In this document: positions 7,167 to 15,627 of the stretch, piece after piece
How positions within the stretch are numbered: position 1 is the stretch's first letter
Layout of the letters: every line of letters starts with the position of its first letter
Origin: JAJRXG01 sp964640065
GTDB lineage: Bacteria; Bacteroidota; Bacteroidia; Chitinophagales; Saprospiraceae
Assembly: GCA_964640065.1 (NCBI GenBank)
Contig: CAZXIE010000067.1
Coordinates: 1 to 18,865, forward strand
Direction: 5' to 3'
DNA: 18,865 bases
The notes under the pieces: generated by a model
Seen by the model: the letters and a program-made list of their open reading frames with translations, nothing else
Told to the model about the DNA's origin: nothing
The model's database searches: none
Translations under genes and position numbers: made by a program

Positions 7167-7214
7167 GCAGATCGTAGCATAGCTATAGTAATAATCTATG
7201 CTTTGACGATCTGC
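7167..7214. repeat. 16 bp inverted repeat in the divergent promoter
   Basis: The left arm GCAGATCGTAGCATAG (7167-7182) pairs over its whole length with the right arm CTATGCT plus ACGATCTGC (7196-7202 and 7206-7214). A 3-base TTG bulge interrupts the right arm, and the loop is 13 bases. Neither strand has a T-run after it, so it does not look like an intrinsic terminator. It ends 25 bp before the plus-strand VOC start. It could be a regulator binding site or a leader RNA hairpin of that transcript. Confidence 0.75.
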
Positions 7215-7239
7215 ATAAACAAGACATTCTATATATAAT

Positions 7240-8217
7240 ATGAAAATAGAAGGACTCTGTGGATACCTACACACTGCCACCTTATGTACTAATGACATGG
7301 CAGAGATCAAAAAGTTTTATGTCGATGGTATGAAGATGACCTTAGATGGGCCGATCTCGCTTTCAGAAGAGCAACAGATGGATCAGGCTCATTTATGGGG
7401 GATCTCTTCGACCATAGAATATGATTATTATCACTTACATCGCCCGAGTGTTCCGTCATTGGTTCAGCTGCGTGTCTTGCATCTGAAAGATCCACAACCG
7501 GCGATCCACAAGTCATATAATTGTTTAGAATTAGGTCCTTTTTCACTTGGCTTTCCAAATATGGACCAAGTGGATCTTGATCAGAGATTAGAAAAACTTG
7601 GTATCGAGTCGATGGCACCGATGCAAGAAGACACCATCCCAAGGCCCGATGGTACTGAGTATAGATACTGGGAGACGATTTATAAAGGTCCGGACTTTCT
7701 TCATTGTGTTGGTATCGAGCGTGGAGATGGCATGCCTCAGTTAGCACCATGTAATCCCAGCGCTAAGATGTGTGGTCCGGGCTACTCTGCACAAGTCATC
7801 GATCACTCTGATAACTTCATGTCCTTTATGACAGATGTCTTGGATATGGAGTTAAAAGGCGACCGCTATTGGGATGCAGGTGAGGGCTCAGCACTTGGTG
7901 TACCTCAAGGAACACCCTTTAGATTTATGTTAGTCTATGCTAAGGGCTCTTCCCAAAATCATTACCTATTTCTAGATTTTCAAAAATCAGAGATGATCGA
8001 CCCTGGGGTCGCACCACGTATACCTCATAGAGGTCTAGCCGCATGGACCATACCCACACGAGCTTTAGAAGAAGTATATCGCCGTGCGACGGCATTTGGA
8101 GTAGAAATTATAAAGGAACCAAGTCATTACGACAGTCCAATATTTGGAAATTGTAAGATCTTTTCGTTGCTAGCACCGAATGGCTTTCTTTTAGAAATAT
8201 TTGAAACTATAAAATAA
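7240..8217 (+). CDS. Two-domain VOC protein 2
   Basis: This 325-residue protein has two VOC domains, at about residues 5-160 and 178-325. His11 (GYLHTATLCTND) is the likely first metal ligand of domain 1, and Glu319 (NGFLLEIFE) ends domain 2. Ala184 stands at the histidine position of domain 2 (GYSAQVIDHS). It thus shares with the divergently transcribed VOC protein the pattern of a histidine in the first domain and a glutamate in the last strand of the second. The two may use a metal site built from the outer modules. The ATG at 7240 follows an AT-rich leader without a Shine-Dalgarno. Its stop overlaps the MFS start in TAATG. A ring-opening or isomerising step on the imported compound is plausible but not shown. 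Confidence 0.87.
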   Translation: MKIEGLCGYLHTATLCTNDMAEIKKFYVDGMKMTLDGPISLSEEQQMDQAHLWGISSTIEYDYYHLHRPSVPSLVQLRVLHLKDPQPAIHKSYNCLELGPFSLGFPNMDQVDLDQRLEKLGIESMAPMQEDTIPRPDGTEYRYWETIYKGPDFLHCVGIERGDGMPQLAPCNPSAKMCGPGYSAQVIDHSDNFMSFMTDVLDMELKGDRYWDAGEGSALGVPQGTPFRFMLVYAKGSSQNHYLFLDFQKSEMIDPGVAPRIPHRGLAAWTIPTRALEEVYRRATAFGVEIIKEPSHYDSPIFGNCKIFSLLAPNGFLLEIFETIK

Positions 8218-9431
8218 TGAACGAGACTAAAAGTGATAGAATAAGTAGTGTAATAGGGATCGTCGGTATCTCACTTGTTGGAATGATAGTGATCTTGTGT
8301 TCTAATGGCCTTACGCTAACTGGCATAACAGCTTTTGATGAGACACTTTTAGATGAATTCGGATGGTCCAAATCTCAATTAAAATTCAGAGATACACTTA
8401 ATCTTGTTATAGCATCTATATTGGCTCCATTTGTTGGGCTCGTGATTGATCGTTTTGGTGTTAAGAATACCATGCTTGCAGGATTAGCACTTTTATCATT
8501 ATTGATCTTCTCCTATGGTTTTGTAGATAATCTAATGCACATATACATTATCCATAGTGTATTTGCTATTGCCATTTCTATGGCGGGGACATTGGCAGTG
8601 GTTATCATGGTATCACAGCGTATAACTCAGATGAGAGGAACTGCACTTGGCATCGCTCTAGCAGGGACAAGCGCTGGCGGCATCGTGCTTGCTCCTTTAG
8701 CAACTTATCTTGTAAGAGAATTTGACTGGAGGTCAGCATTTAAGATTGAGGCGCTCATTCCTTTGTTTGCTATGGTACTTGTTTTTCTATTTGTCAAGAA
8801 TATAAAGTACTCTAAGGACAATAAAGAAAATGAAGAAACTGGTCTCACGGAGATTACATTTAGTACTGCGATTAGAAGTACTCCTTTTTGGCTCATAGCT
8901 ATAGCGGGATTCTTTTGTTTTTATACTATTCTTGGGATTATAGGAAATCTCTTTTTATACCTAAGAGAAATGGGGTACTCTGCAGAAACAACGAGTTCTC
9001 TTTTTGGAGTATTCTTTGCAGTTATTCTATGTGCCAAGTTTGCATCAGGAATACTGACGGACTACATCAATAAATACCTGCTTTTCAAAATTCAGTTAAT
9101 CATGATGCTAGCAGGTACCATCTTCTTCTCCTTGAATAGTCCGGCTTTTGCGTGGCCCGCTATGATCTTGACAGGGCTGGGCTGGGGAGGACTGTATACT
9201 TTATTTAACTATATCATCATTACGACATTTGGTGTAAAAAATGCTGGAAAAATCAACGGTATCATTTCCACATTTGAAGGAGTCGGATCTGGGCTTGGGA
9301 TATGGTTGACTGCATTAATCTCTGATAGGACTGGAGATTACAGTATGAGTTTCTGGGTGATGGTAGCTTTTTTAGGCATGGCTTTTATTTGTTCCTTTTT
9401 TATAAAACCAGTAGCTGTACATGCAGATTAG
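8217..9431 (+). CDS. MFS transporter, MCT/oxalate-formate antiporter-like
   Basis: The 404-residue protein consists mostly of hydrophobic segments consistent with 12 membrane helices. VGLVIDRFGVKNT after the second helix is the usual MFS loop motif, and a charged central loop (about residues 195-215, KYSKDNKENEE) separates the two halves. The early stretch TGITAFDETLLDEFGWSKSQL resembles monocarboxylate transporter and oxalate-formate antiporter relatives, where a helix-1 loop precedes F-W-S/T. An inner-membrane carrier for an organic acid, either substrate or pathway product, is likely. It overlaps the upstream VOC stop by one base and the aldehyde dehydrogenase start by 11 bases, so the three plus-strand genes should be translated from one mRNA. 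Confidence 0.9.
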   Translation: MNETKSDRISSVIGIVGISLVGMIVILCSNGLTLTGITAFDETLLDEFGWSKSQLKFRDTLNLVIASILAPFVGLVIDRFGVKNTMLAGLALLSLLIFSYGFVDNLMHIYIIHSVFAIAISMAGTLAVVIMVSQRITQMRGTALGIALAGTSAGGIVLAPLATYLVREFDWRSAFKIEALIPLFAMVLVFLFVKNIKYSKDNKENEETGLTEITFSTAIRSTPFWLIAIAGFFCFYTILGIIGNLFLYLREMGYSAETTSSLFGVFFAVILCAKFASGILTDYINKYLLFKIQLIMMLAGTIFFSLNSPAFAWPAMILTGLGWGGLYTLFNYIIITTFGVKNAGKINGIISTFEGVGSGLGIWLTALISDRTGDYSMSFWVMVAFLGMAFICSFFIKPVAVHAD

Positions 9432-10830
9432 AAACCCTAGAACAGGAGCTTACGATTATAACTTACGTGTTAATTCGGCTGCAGAGGTAGCTGATTATAC
9501 GAAGCAACTTAGATCTAATCAGAAGTCATGGTTGGAAAATGGTATAGAGGGACGTGTTGCGACTATATTACAATTACATGCGGCCCTTAAAAGGAATATA
9601 GATGATCTAACTCGTGCTTTGTCTATCGATACTGGTCGCAAGAAGATCAGTCAGATTGAGATCGAGGGAACCTTAGGATTGATACAAGGTAGATGTTACA
9701 GTGTACCACAGTACTTTGATTCATTAGAAACTCGACAATCGATGACAAACCCCACAGTGAGCATCCAACAAGAGCGGGTGCCTTATGAAGTGGTAGGAGT
9801 GATTAGTCCTTGGAATTTTCCACTTCTCTTAGCACTCATCGATACGATACCTGCATTACTAGCTGGATGTACTGTGTTATTGAAGCCGAGTGAGGTTACA
9901 CCTCGCTTTATAGATGTCTTAGATAAAAGCATACGAGAGACACCAGGGCTTTCGCACGTATTAAGCTTGATCAGAGGTGGAGCTGAAGCTGGTAAAGCAG
10001 TAGTGGATCATGCTGATGTGATCTGCTTCACAGGAAGTGTAGAAACGGGAAAGAAGATCGCTCTGCGCTGTGCAGATCGTTTTATACCAGCCTTTCTTGA
10101 ATTAGGAGGGAAAGATCCAGCAATTGTGTTAGCGGATGCAGATCTAGATATTACTACCGATGCCATCATCAGGAGTTGTGCTGGAGCTACAGGGCAAGCT
10201 TGTCAGTCTCTAGAGCGCATCTATGTCCATAGTGACATTTATGATGAGTTCATAGTAGAACTGCAAAGAAAGGTGGCCCCTATCACAGACAACAGTGATT
10301 ATGAAAAAGGTGGTGTGATGGGACCGTTGATCTTTGATCAACAAGCTGATAAGATACAAGCTCAGCTAGATGAGGCTGTTAATAAAGGAGCCAAGATATT
10401 AAGTGGAGGAGTGATCGAGAATAAAAATGGTGGTCTTTGGCTCTTGCCTACCATCGTGGTGGATGTGGACCATAGTATGAGTCTGATGACCGAGGAGACT
10501 TTTGGTCCTGTAATACCAGTGATGAAGTATAGATCTGTAGAAGAGGCCATAACCTTGGCTAACGACAGTCAATTTGGACTATCGGCTTCAGTTTTTGGCC
10601 GTGATGTAGAAGAATCTAAACGGGTAGCAAGTCTCATAGATGCTGGAGGGATTAGTATCAATGATGCCAGTCTTACCAATCAGGTATTTGATGCAGAAAA
10701 GAACTCATTTAAAAATTCTGGACTCTATGGATCGAGGATGGGAGCCGAGGGATTCTTGAGGTTTTTTAGAAAGAAAGCTTTATTGATACAGCAGGGAAGG
10801 GCGTCGGATATAAATACACAAGCAGAATAA
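9421..10830 (+). CDS. NAD(P)-dependent aldehyde dehydrogenase
   Basis: This 469-residue protein is a full-length aldehyde dehydrogenase superfamily member. SPWNFPLLL (129-137) holds the conserved Asn132, LLKPSEVTP (153-161) gives Lys155 for cofactor binding, FTGSVETGK (203-211) is the nucleotide-binding turn, FLELGGKDP (225-233) holds the general base Glu227, and ATGQACQSLERI (256-267) holds the nucleophile Cys261. MTEETFGPVIPV in the C-terminal third is also typical. It oxidises an aldehyde to a carboxylate; succinate-semialdehyde-like substrates are common in this branch. The start ATG lies inside the last codons of the transporter. In the pathway it could oxidise a semialdehyde produced by ring opening. 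The substrate is not predictable from the sequence. Confidence 0.93.
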   Translation: MQIRNPRTGAYDYNLRVNSAAEVADYTKQLRSNQKSWLENGIEGRVATILQLHAALKRNIDDLTRALSIDTGRKKISQIEIEGTLGLIQGRCYSVPQYFDSLETRQSMTNPTVSIQQERVPYEVVGVISPWNFPLLLALIDTIPALLAGCTVLLKPSEVTPRFIDVLDKSIRETPGLSHVLSLIRGGAEAGKAVVDHADVICFTGSVETGKKIALRCADRFIPAFLELGGKDPAIVLADADLDITTDAIIRSCAGATGQACQSLERIYVHSDIYDEFIVELQRKVAPITDNSDYEKGGVMGPLIFDQQADKIQAQLDEAVNKGAKILSGGVIENKNGGLWLLPTIVVDVDHSMSLMTEETFGPVIPVMKYRSVEEAITLANDSQFGLSASVFGRDVEESKRVASLIDAGGISINDASLTNQVFDAEKNSFKNSGLYGSRMGAEGFLRFFRKKALLIQQGRASDINTQAE

Positions 10831-10925
10831 TTCAAAAGATCAAAAAGAGCAACCATGCTTTAGAACAAGATATAGTCTAGAACATTAAGAGAATGAAAAG
10901 AGCATATTTCATATTGAAGTGTACG
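10831..10925. other. Convergent intergenic region
   Basis: This 95 bp stretch separates two convergent transcription units. It is AT-rich, with a short TGAAAAGAGC repeat at 10894-10903 that recurs at 10934-10943 inside the neighbouring gene end. I see no GC-rich stem followed by a T-run, so no intrinsic terminator can be supported here. Confidence 0.4.
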
Positions 10926-12344
10926 CTATAATTTGAAAAGAGCGTCTGGTAGATCAGTATTCACATCGAAGTCGGTCCATATGATTTCATTGGACTTGAT
11001 ACCATTATAGAATAGCCTAACCCTACCAGACTGCTGCCAGCTATACTCTGGTTTTGTAAAAAAATCAGAATAGATGCGCTCGTGCCAGCCTCTTGGAGTA
11101 TCAAAGGCCACTTTTACGATTTTATAATCTGACTGTCTGATGCCAAAGAAGGTGACACCATCTGCTTTGTCTATTACTTTGATGATAAAAGCTGGGTGTC
11201 CATCAACTTTATCGTCTGGCATTCTTTCTAATCGATATCCATCATCTAAAGCATGTCGGATGGCGCCATAGCCAAAATTTGAAGCCCACTGCTGATCTGC
11301 TTGTGATTGGGGACGCTGTCCTTTCAGATCATAGGTGTAGGCTCCATCAAAGGTGACCATGATGATAGGCTTGCCATCTCGGTGAGATTCTATTCTAACT
11401 TTGCCATTGGCACGATGTGCTTCTTCTTTTTGGTCTTCAAAGACACGATACATTTTATGATCTTCGTGAAAGAAAGTCAAACCATCTTTATAAAAGTACC
11501 CATGTCCAGTAAGAGTTAGTGTTTTAGGACGTGACCAGTACTGACCACCGGCATGTAGATGTGCATGCTGCATAACCTCTGTAGCGGAAAGCTCTGCATG
11601 AGCTGAAGTGTTAATCTTGAATTTTTTTAGATCAGTTTCTATCAGTCGATTGATTATTTCTTCACCATTGGTATTGATGATAAATCTTGCACTTGCCTTG
11701 ACCACTCCTACATTATGAGCATAGTGATATGAGTTAAAGGATTGTGCGGTTTGATGATCCGAAAGCTGCCAAAAAGTCTCAGAATTTATTCTCATACAAT
11801 GTGCATAGTGACCCGAAGCTGTCGATGTTGGCTCTAGACCGCTTATGGATTGGATGATGCGATACGTACCTGTGTCTATCTTTCCATCAGGATAAAATCT
11901 CTTGTAGTTTCTATTTTCTTCTAGTTGCTCCTCTTGAGCAATTAGAGCAGGCAACCACAATATGGGTCGATCAAAAAATAGAAAACTAGCTGCTCCGGCG
12001 AAAATTTCACCGACATGAAATATGCCTAGTTCATTGACAACTAACATTTTCGCGGCTTTAGTTGCGTCATAATGCAAAAAGAAGCTGCTTTGTTGCCAGG
12101 CAGCACCTATAGTTCTCTGATGAGCATTAAAAATATCTTGATCGTGATTATAATATTTACGAAAGTGAGTGGTGTCTTCTTTTATAGATGAGATGTAGTC
12201 GCCATCTTTCCAGCCATCAGGAGCCACATAGCGCCATTCATTTTGATCAGCGATGGGGTAGTATTCAATTATATTGAACAGATCATCCTGACAGCTAGCT
12301 TTAATAGAAAGGGATAATAAAATTAGAAAAAAGAGTCTACGCAT
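10926..12344 (-). CDS. Exported protein with LolA-like C-terminal domain
   Basis: This 472-residue protein starts with a signal peptide (MRRLFFLILLSLSIKASC, residues 1-18), so it should be exported to the periplasm or outer membrane. Cys18 could be a lipidation site, but Lys15 makes a poor lipobox. Residues 20-250 match no family I know; they are rich in aromatic residues and include FFDRPILWLPAL (123-134). From about 255 (EVMQHAHLHAGG) to the end the pattern resembles the outer-membrane lipoprotein-sorting fold: a TFDGAYTYDL strand (331-340), paired strands around GHPAFIIKVIDKADGVTFFGI, and the closing FDVNTDLPDALF (459-470). Such domains bind lipophilic molecules in a half-barrel. It ends a probable operon behind two DUF1838-like genes, 18 bp downstream. 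A role in holding or passing the imported compound is a guess. Confidence 0.75.
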   Translation of the reverse strand: MRRLFFLILLSLSIKASCQDDLFNIIEYYPIADQNEWRYVAPDGWKDGDYISSIKEDTTHFRKYYNHDQDIFNAHQRTIGAAWQQSSFFLHYDATKAAKMLVVNELGIFHVGEIFAGAASFLFFDRPILWLPALIAQEEQLEENRNYKRFYPDGKIDTGTYRIIQSISGLEPTSTASGHYAHCMRINSETFWQLSDHQTAQSFNSYHYAHNVGVVKASARFIINTNGEEIINRLIETDLKKFKINTSAHAELSATEVMQHAHLHAGGQYWSRPKTLTLTGHGYFYKDGLTFFHEDHKMYRVFEDQKEEAHRANGKVRIESHRDGKPIIMVTFDGAYTYDLKGQRPQSQADQQWASNFGYGAIRHALDDGYRLERMPDDKVDGHPAFIIKVIDKADGVTFFGIRQSDYKIVKVAFDTPRGWHERIYSDFFTKPEYSWQQSGRVRLFYNGIKSNEIIWTDFDVNTDLPDALFKL

Positions 12345-12362
12345 GGCCGTGTCTCATAGCAC

Positions 12363-13241
12363 TTAGATGCCACCCCATCCTGGCAGTTGATGTTCGCCTT
12401 TTTGTATCGCCCTGATCTCCGCCATATCTGCTGGCGGTGTAAGCCAACCTGCTTTTTCTGCCTTAGCCCACGAGAGTAGTTGTGGATCGAACTCAGCTGT
12501 ATCTTCTACTCTCCATGAATGTAATCTTATGATCGCTGGACCACCTCCTGCCCAAGCTGGCATCTTGCCATAGCGCTGCCATGTCATCTGATGAGGCTCT
12601 TCAACTGTGCCTTCAGGGTGGATGAAGAAATCATAATTTTCCCATGCTTGGTACTGACGGCCACCGGGAAGAGGAAAGTCAAGATATACTTGCGCATTAT
12701 AAATATAGGTGTCACCTAATTTGCGAAAAGGTATGCCATCCTTAGATGGTATTTTTTGAATTTTGTCACCGACACCTTGTTCTACATCACCATAGATTTT
12801 ATCTCCTTCTAAACGATAGGTAATCATCTGATATGGGTAGGCGATAGGTTCTACTTTTTCACCATTATATTCAGTGATGACTTCGCCAGTCTCAAGATCT
12901 GTATATGCAAAAGTCTTGCGAGTCAGGTGTCGTATAGGACCTCCTTCCTCCTCTGGCCAGATAACTGTACTACTGTCAAATCCCTTCATACCAAAGGCCT
13001 TCTTACCAGAAGGATACTCGTACACATACCCATCTGCGACCCAGTGTACTGCTTTGCCCGTACCTGCCCGGGCGTCAACCCATGTCCTTAGAGCTATGGG
13101 TGCTGCGTGATAGGATGCTGGGCGATCTGACTTTTCAATTAGAGATGTGTCGTCACTCGCACTTGTGGTAGATGGTGTACAGTTAGCACCTATCATTATA
13201 AGTGTAAGGGAAATCGCGATGTAACTGATGATATTTCTCAT
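12363..13241 (-). CDS. DUF1838-like exported protein 1
   Basis: The 292-residue protein begins with a hydrophobic signal segment ending in ANC (Cys21), probably a lipoprotein signal, although Asn at -1 is not the best lipobox. The mature part has DUF1838-like features: GKAVHWVADGYVYEY, then KTFAYTDLETGEVITEYNG (the place where relatives have DPETGEVLDTW), RLEGD, and near the end AGWLTPPADMAEIRAIQKGE. DUF1838 has no assigned function. It lies 27 bp after a second DUF1838-like gene and 18 bp before the LolA-like gene, all on the minus strand, so the three look co-transcribed. The two DUF1838-like proteins are clearly diverged from each other, which suggests different partners or a heteromer rather than a recent duplication. 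Confidence 0.75.
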   Translation of the reverse strand: MRNIISYIAISLTLIMIGANCTPSTTSASDDTSLIEKSDRPASYHAAPIALRTWVDARAGTGKAVHWVADGYVYEYPSGKKAFGMKGFDSSTVIWPEEEGGPIRHLTRKTFAYTDLETGEVITEYNGEKVEPIAYPYQMITYRLEGDKIYGDVEQGVGDKIQKIPSKDGIPFRKLGDTYIYNAQVYLDFPLPGGRQYQAWENYDFFIHPEGTVEEPHQMTWQRYGKMPAWAGGGPAIIRLHSWRVEDTAEFDPQLLSWAKAEKAGWLTPPADMAEIRAIQKGEHQLPGWGGI

Positions 13242-13268
13242 GAGAATCTTGCTTTTGGATGGCCTCTA

Positions 13269-14234
13269 CTAATGTCCTTCTACTCCTTGCTGACGGACGT
13301 TGATTTTATCTTTTCCCTCCATATGTTTTTTGAAAACTGTCCAGGATGTTTCATTAGGACGATTGTCATCAATGGGTGGCGGCGTGAGGTAAGTTGGAAA
13401 TCTTTCAGCTACAGCTTTTTCGAGTATCGGATAGACTCTACTGCGATCAAAAGTTGAAAATCCTGTGGTATTAAAGATCATTAATCCTGGCTTGGCACCC
13501 ATCTCCATCCAAGGGAGCCATTGTGCAACGCGAGACCAGGATAAGGTGGATTGTGATAATGTTTTAACATTAGGATCCATCATTTCGTCCTTATCCCAGA
13601 AAGTATTGAAGATTTCCATGGCGTGGTATGCACCACCAACATATCCCTGGAACTCACCATTGAGCGGATTGGCATAAAAAAGTGGAATCTCTGAGCCGCT
13701 TGCAACTATGTCGCCGAGGTCTCTGATCGTAGTAGTTCGAGCATATTCTCCTTCTTCATTTTTCTCGTAAAGTGTGCCTCGCATGTTGACTGGATCGTTA
13801 GCTACATGAAGGACGTTTACTTCTTTACCCAGCCAGGGGTTCATCCACTTGTCAAGTATTTCGTTTGTTTCGGGGTCCATATACATCATGATTTCTCGAG
13901 ACACAGACTTGAAACCTTTACCTTTTACAGGATCCTCTACGACGTTACATTGTCTTGTGTTGAGCCCAACGACATTAAATATATGTCTGTCTTTTTCTCC
14001 GGGTACCCGACTATATGCCCGTCCTTCCCAGATCCCGTAGCGAGTTACTCCTTCTTCGGTTGTTCCACAGATATTCTTCTGAAGCATGATAAAAGCTTCT
14101 TCCCCAGCTACGGTTATTTCTGTAGCCCCCATCACATCTCCCATAGTTGAGACAGCAGGTTGGCTGATCACCTTTGGTGAGCAGCTGATCATGACTAGTC
14201 CTATAGCGCATGATATGAGTATCATTTTATCCAT
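13269..14234 (-). CDS. DUF1838-like exported lipoprotein 2
   Basis: With the start at ATG 14234-14232 the protein has 321 residues and opens with MDKMILISCAIGLVMISCSPK, a lipoprotein-type signal with Cys18 after VMIS. The reading frame extends upstream to a TTG at 14279, but those 15 residues would precede and disturb the signal peptide, so the later ATG is preferred. DUF1838 features are strong: YGIWEGRAYSRVPGEK, MYMDPETNEILDKWMNPW, VLHVANDPVNMRG, and LPWMEMGAKPGLMIFNTTG followed by a YLTPP tail. The function of the family is unknown. It is second in line behind an MFS carrier (85 bp apart with this start), and the gap contains a site resembling the shared operator, so it may have its own promoter. 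Confidence 0.82.
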   Translation of the reverse strand: MDKMILISCAIGLVMISCSPKVISQPAVSTMGDVMGATEITVAGEEAFIMLQKNICGTTEEGVTRYGIWEGRAYSRVPGEKDRHIFNVVGLNTRQCNVVEDPVKGKGFKSVSREIMMYMDPETNEILDKWMNPWLGKEVNVLHVANDPVNMRGTLYEKNEEGEYARTTTIRDLGDIVASGSEIPLFYANPLNGEFQGYVGGAYHAMEIFNTFWDKDEMMDPNVKTLSQSTLSWSRVAQWLPWMEMGAKPGLMIFNTTGFSTFDRSRVYPILEKAVAERFPTYLTPPPIDDNRPNETSWTVFKKHMEGKDKINVRQQGVEGH

Positions 14235-14299
14235 TATTATAATTCTGTTCTTTGTTAATTTCTCAGTAAGTCCTTTCAATATAGGTATATCAGAGCAAT

Positions 14300-14318
14300 T
14301 GGTTAAGTTGATTAAATA
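14300..14318. promoter_or_regulatory. Possible degenerate copy of the shared operator
   Basis: The bases TGGTTAAGTTGATTAAATA agree with the operator core TAGTTAAY-TAA-RTTAACTA at 14 of 19 positions, keeping both GTTAA/TTAA halves in the right spacing. It lies between the MFS stop and the DUF1838-like start at 14234. In such AT-rich sequence a match of this quality could be chance. Confidence 0.35.
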
Positions 14319-14319
14319 A

Positions 14320-15561
14320 CTATATTTTAATTGGTTTAAGTTTTTTAATCGTAGGGATGGTGTAGACGATTATAATAGTAGAGATCAAGTGTAAAAAAGC
14401 TACGATTACGAATACTGGATTATAAGACATGTTATCCACGAGCCATCCTATCACTGGCGTAAATAGCATAGCTCCAAAACTACCTGCGGATCCAGTTATA
14501 CCCCAGACTGAAGCTGCGTCTTTTTGCTCAAAAAGGTCTATCGGCAAAGTAAATAGCGAAGATTGTTTGAATTGAAGACTAAACAGAGTAAAAGAGATAA
14601 TGAAAAAGACAAAACTTATATTTTCAATATAAATACAGGACATAATGGGTAAAATGGCCAAGGACCCTAGCCATAGAATATACTTACGGGATGCGTCTAA
14701 TGACATACCCTTGTCTATAAGTTTACTTCCAGCCCAACCTCCTGTAAAGCTCCCTATGTCAGCAGCTAAAAAAGGTATCCAAGCGAACATGCCAATTTGA
14801 ATGAGATCAAGACCTTTTTCACTCGATAGATAGTTAGGAAGCCAAAACACAAAGAAATAGAAAGCCCCATCTGATACAAATCGAGCCAGTGATAGACCCC
14901 AGACTTCTTTGTACTTAAAGTAGTCGTACCACTTTAGAGTACTCTCTGTTTCATTTCTTTCGGGGATGAGTTTTAGTTCATCTTGAGTGATTTTTGGATG
15001 ATCCTTGGGTTCGTGATATACCCATAACCACCATAGTAGCCAAACAAAACCGAAAGATCCAGTAATGATAAAAGCAACTTTCCAATTATACGCGGTGATT
15101 AACCAAGCCATGAGAGGAGGTGCTATAATAGCTCCTAAGCCGGGACCCATATTTAATATGCCTACTGCCTTCGATTTTTCTTCATCGGGGAACCATGAAG
15201 AGATAGCTTTCATGGCGGTTGGATAGTTAGCGGCCTCACCCATACCAAGTAGAAAGCGAAAAGCACTAAGACTCCTGAAACCAGAAGATAGTGCATGCAG
15301 CATATTAGCAATAGACCACCATATTACTGCCACGGAAAAACCCTTTTTTACCCCAACCTTATCAATAAATCGACCGGATAAAAATTGCATGATAGCATAG
15401 GAAAGTAGAAAACTAGAGACGATCCATCCGTATTGTTCATTAGAGAGGGAGAGATCCTCCATGATAACTGGAGCAGCAACAGAAAGCGCTTGACGATCAA
15501 TATAGTTGATCGTTGTACCTATGAAAACGGTACCCACTATCCACCATCTTATATTTTTCAT
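14320..15561 (-). CDS. MFS transporter, anion:cation symporter (ACS) type
   Basis: This 413-residue integral membrane protein has about 12 hydrophobic segments. TINYIDRQALSVAAP (17-31) and GRFIDKVGVKKGF (63-75) are typical of the ACS family that includes hexuronate, glucarate and tartrate carriers, as are FRFLLGMGEAANYPTAMKAISSWFP (101-125) and NMGPGLGAIIAPP. Members import organic anions with protons or sodium. In this setting it likely carries the compound from periplasm to cytoplasm after the TonB receptor brings it across the outer membrane. Its ATG lies only 11 bp beyond the T-run of the receptor's terminator, so expression needs read-through or an undetected promoter. Two different carriers (this and the one at 8217) may serve substrate and product, or two related substrates. 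Confidence 0.9.
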   Translation of the reverse strand: MKNIRWWIVGTVFIGTTINYIDRQALSVAAPVIMEDLSLSNEQYGWIVSSFLLSYAIMQFLSGRFIDKVGVKKGFSVAVIWWSIANMLHALSSGFRSLSAFRFLLGMGEAANYPTAMKAISSWFPDEEKSKAVGILNMGPGLGAIIAPPLMAWLITAYNWKVAFIITGSFGFVWLLWWLWVYHEPKDHPKITQDELKLIPERNETESTLKWYDYFKYKEVWGLSLARFVSDGAFYFFVFWLPNYLSSEKGLDLIQIGMFAWIPFLAADIGSFTGGWAGSKLIDKGMSLDASRKYILWLGSLAILPIMSCIYIENISFVFFIISFTLFSLQFKQSSLFTLPIDLFEQKDAASVWGITGSAGSFGAMLFTPVIGWLVDNMSYNPVFVIVAFLHLISTIIIVYTIPTIKKLKPIKI

Positions 15562-15572
15562 GGACTCAGAAT

Positions 15573-15604
15573 AAAAAAGGCGCTCTCATAATTGAAAGCG
15601 CCTT
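15573..15604 (-). terminator. Intrinsic terminator after the TonB receptor
   Basis: On the minus strand AAGGCGCT (15604-15597) pairs perfectly with AGCGCCTT (15584-15577) across a 12-base loop, and TTTTTT (15578-15573) follows directly. The stem is GC-rich in an AT-rich background, the classic rho-independent form. It lies 23 bp after the receptor stop and just before the MFS gene, so it probably lowers downstream expression rather than abolishing it. Confidence 0.88.
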
Positions 15605-15627
15605 GTCTAACTATTTTAAAAATTATT

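Noticed and set aside
7307..7750. 147-residue minus-strand reading frame
   Set aside because: It is the antisense shadow of the second VOC gene, whose frame carries the VOC domain pattern.
10894..10943. Direct repeat TGAAAAGAGC (10894-10903 and 10934-10943)
   Set aside because: Ten A-rich bases, one copy inside a coding end; chance is sufficient.
13806..14150. 114-residue plus-strand reading frame
   Set aside because: It is antisense to a well-supported DUF1838-like gene and has no recognisable protein features.
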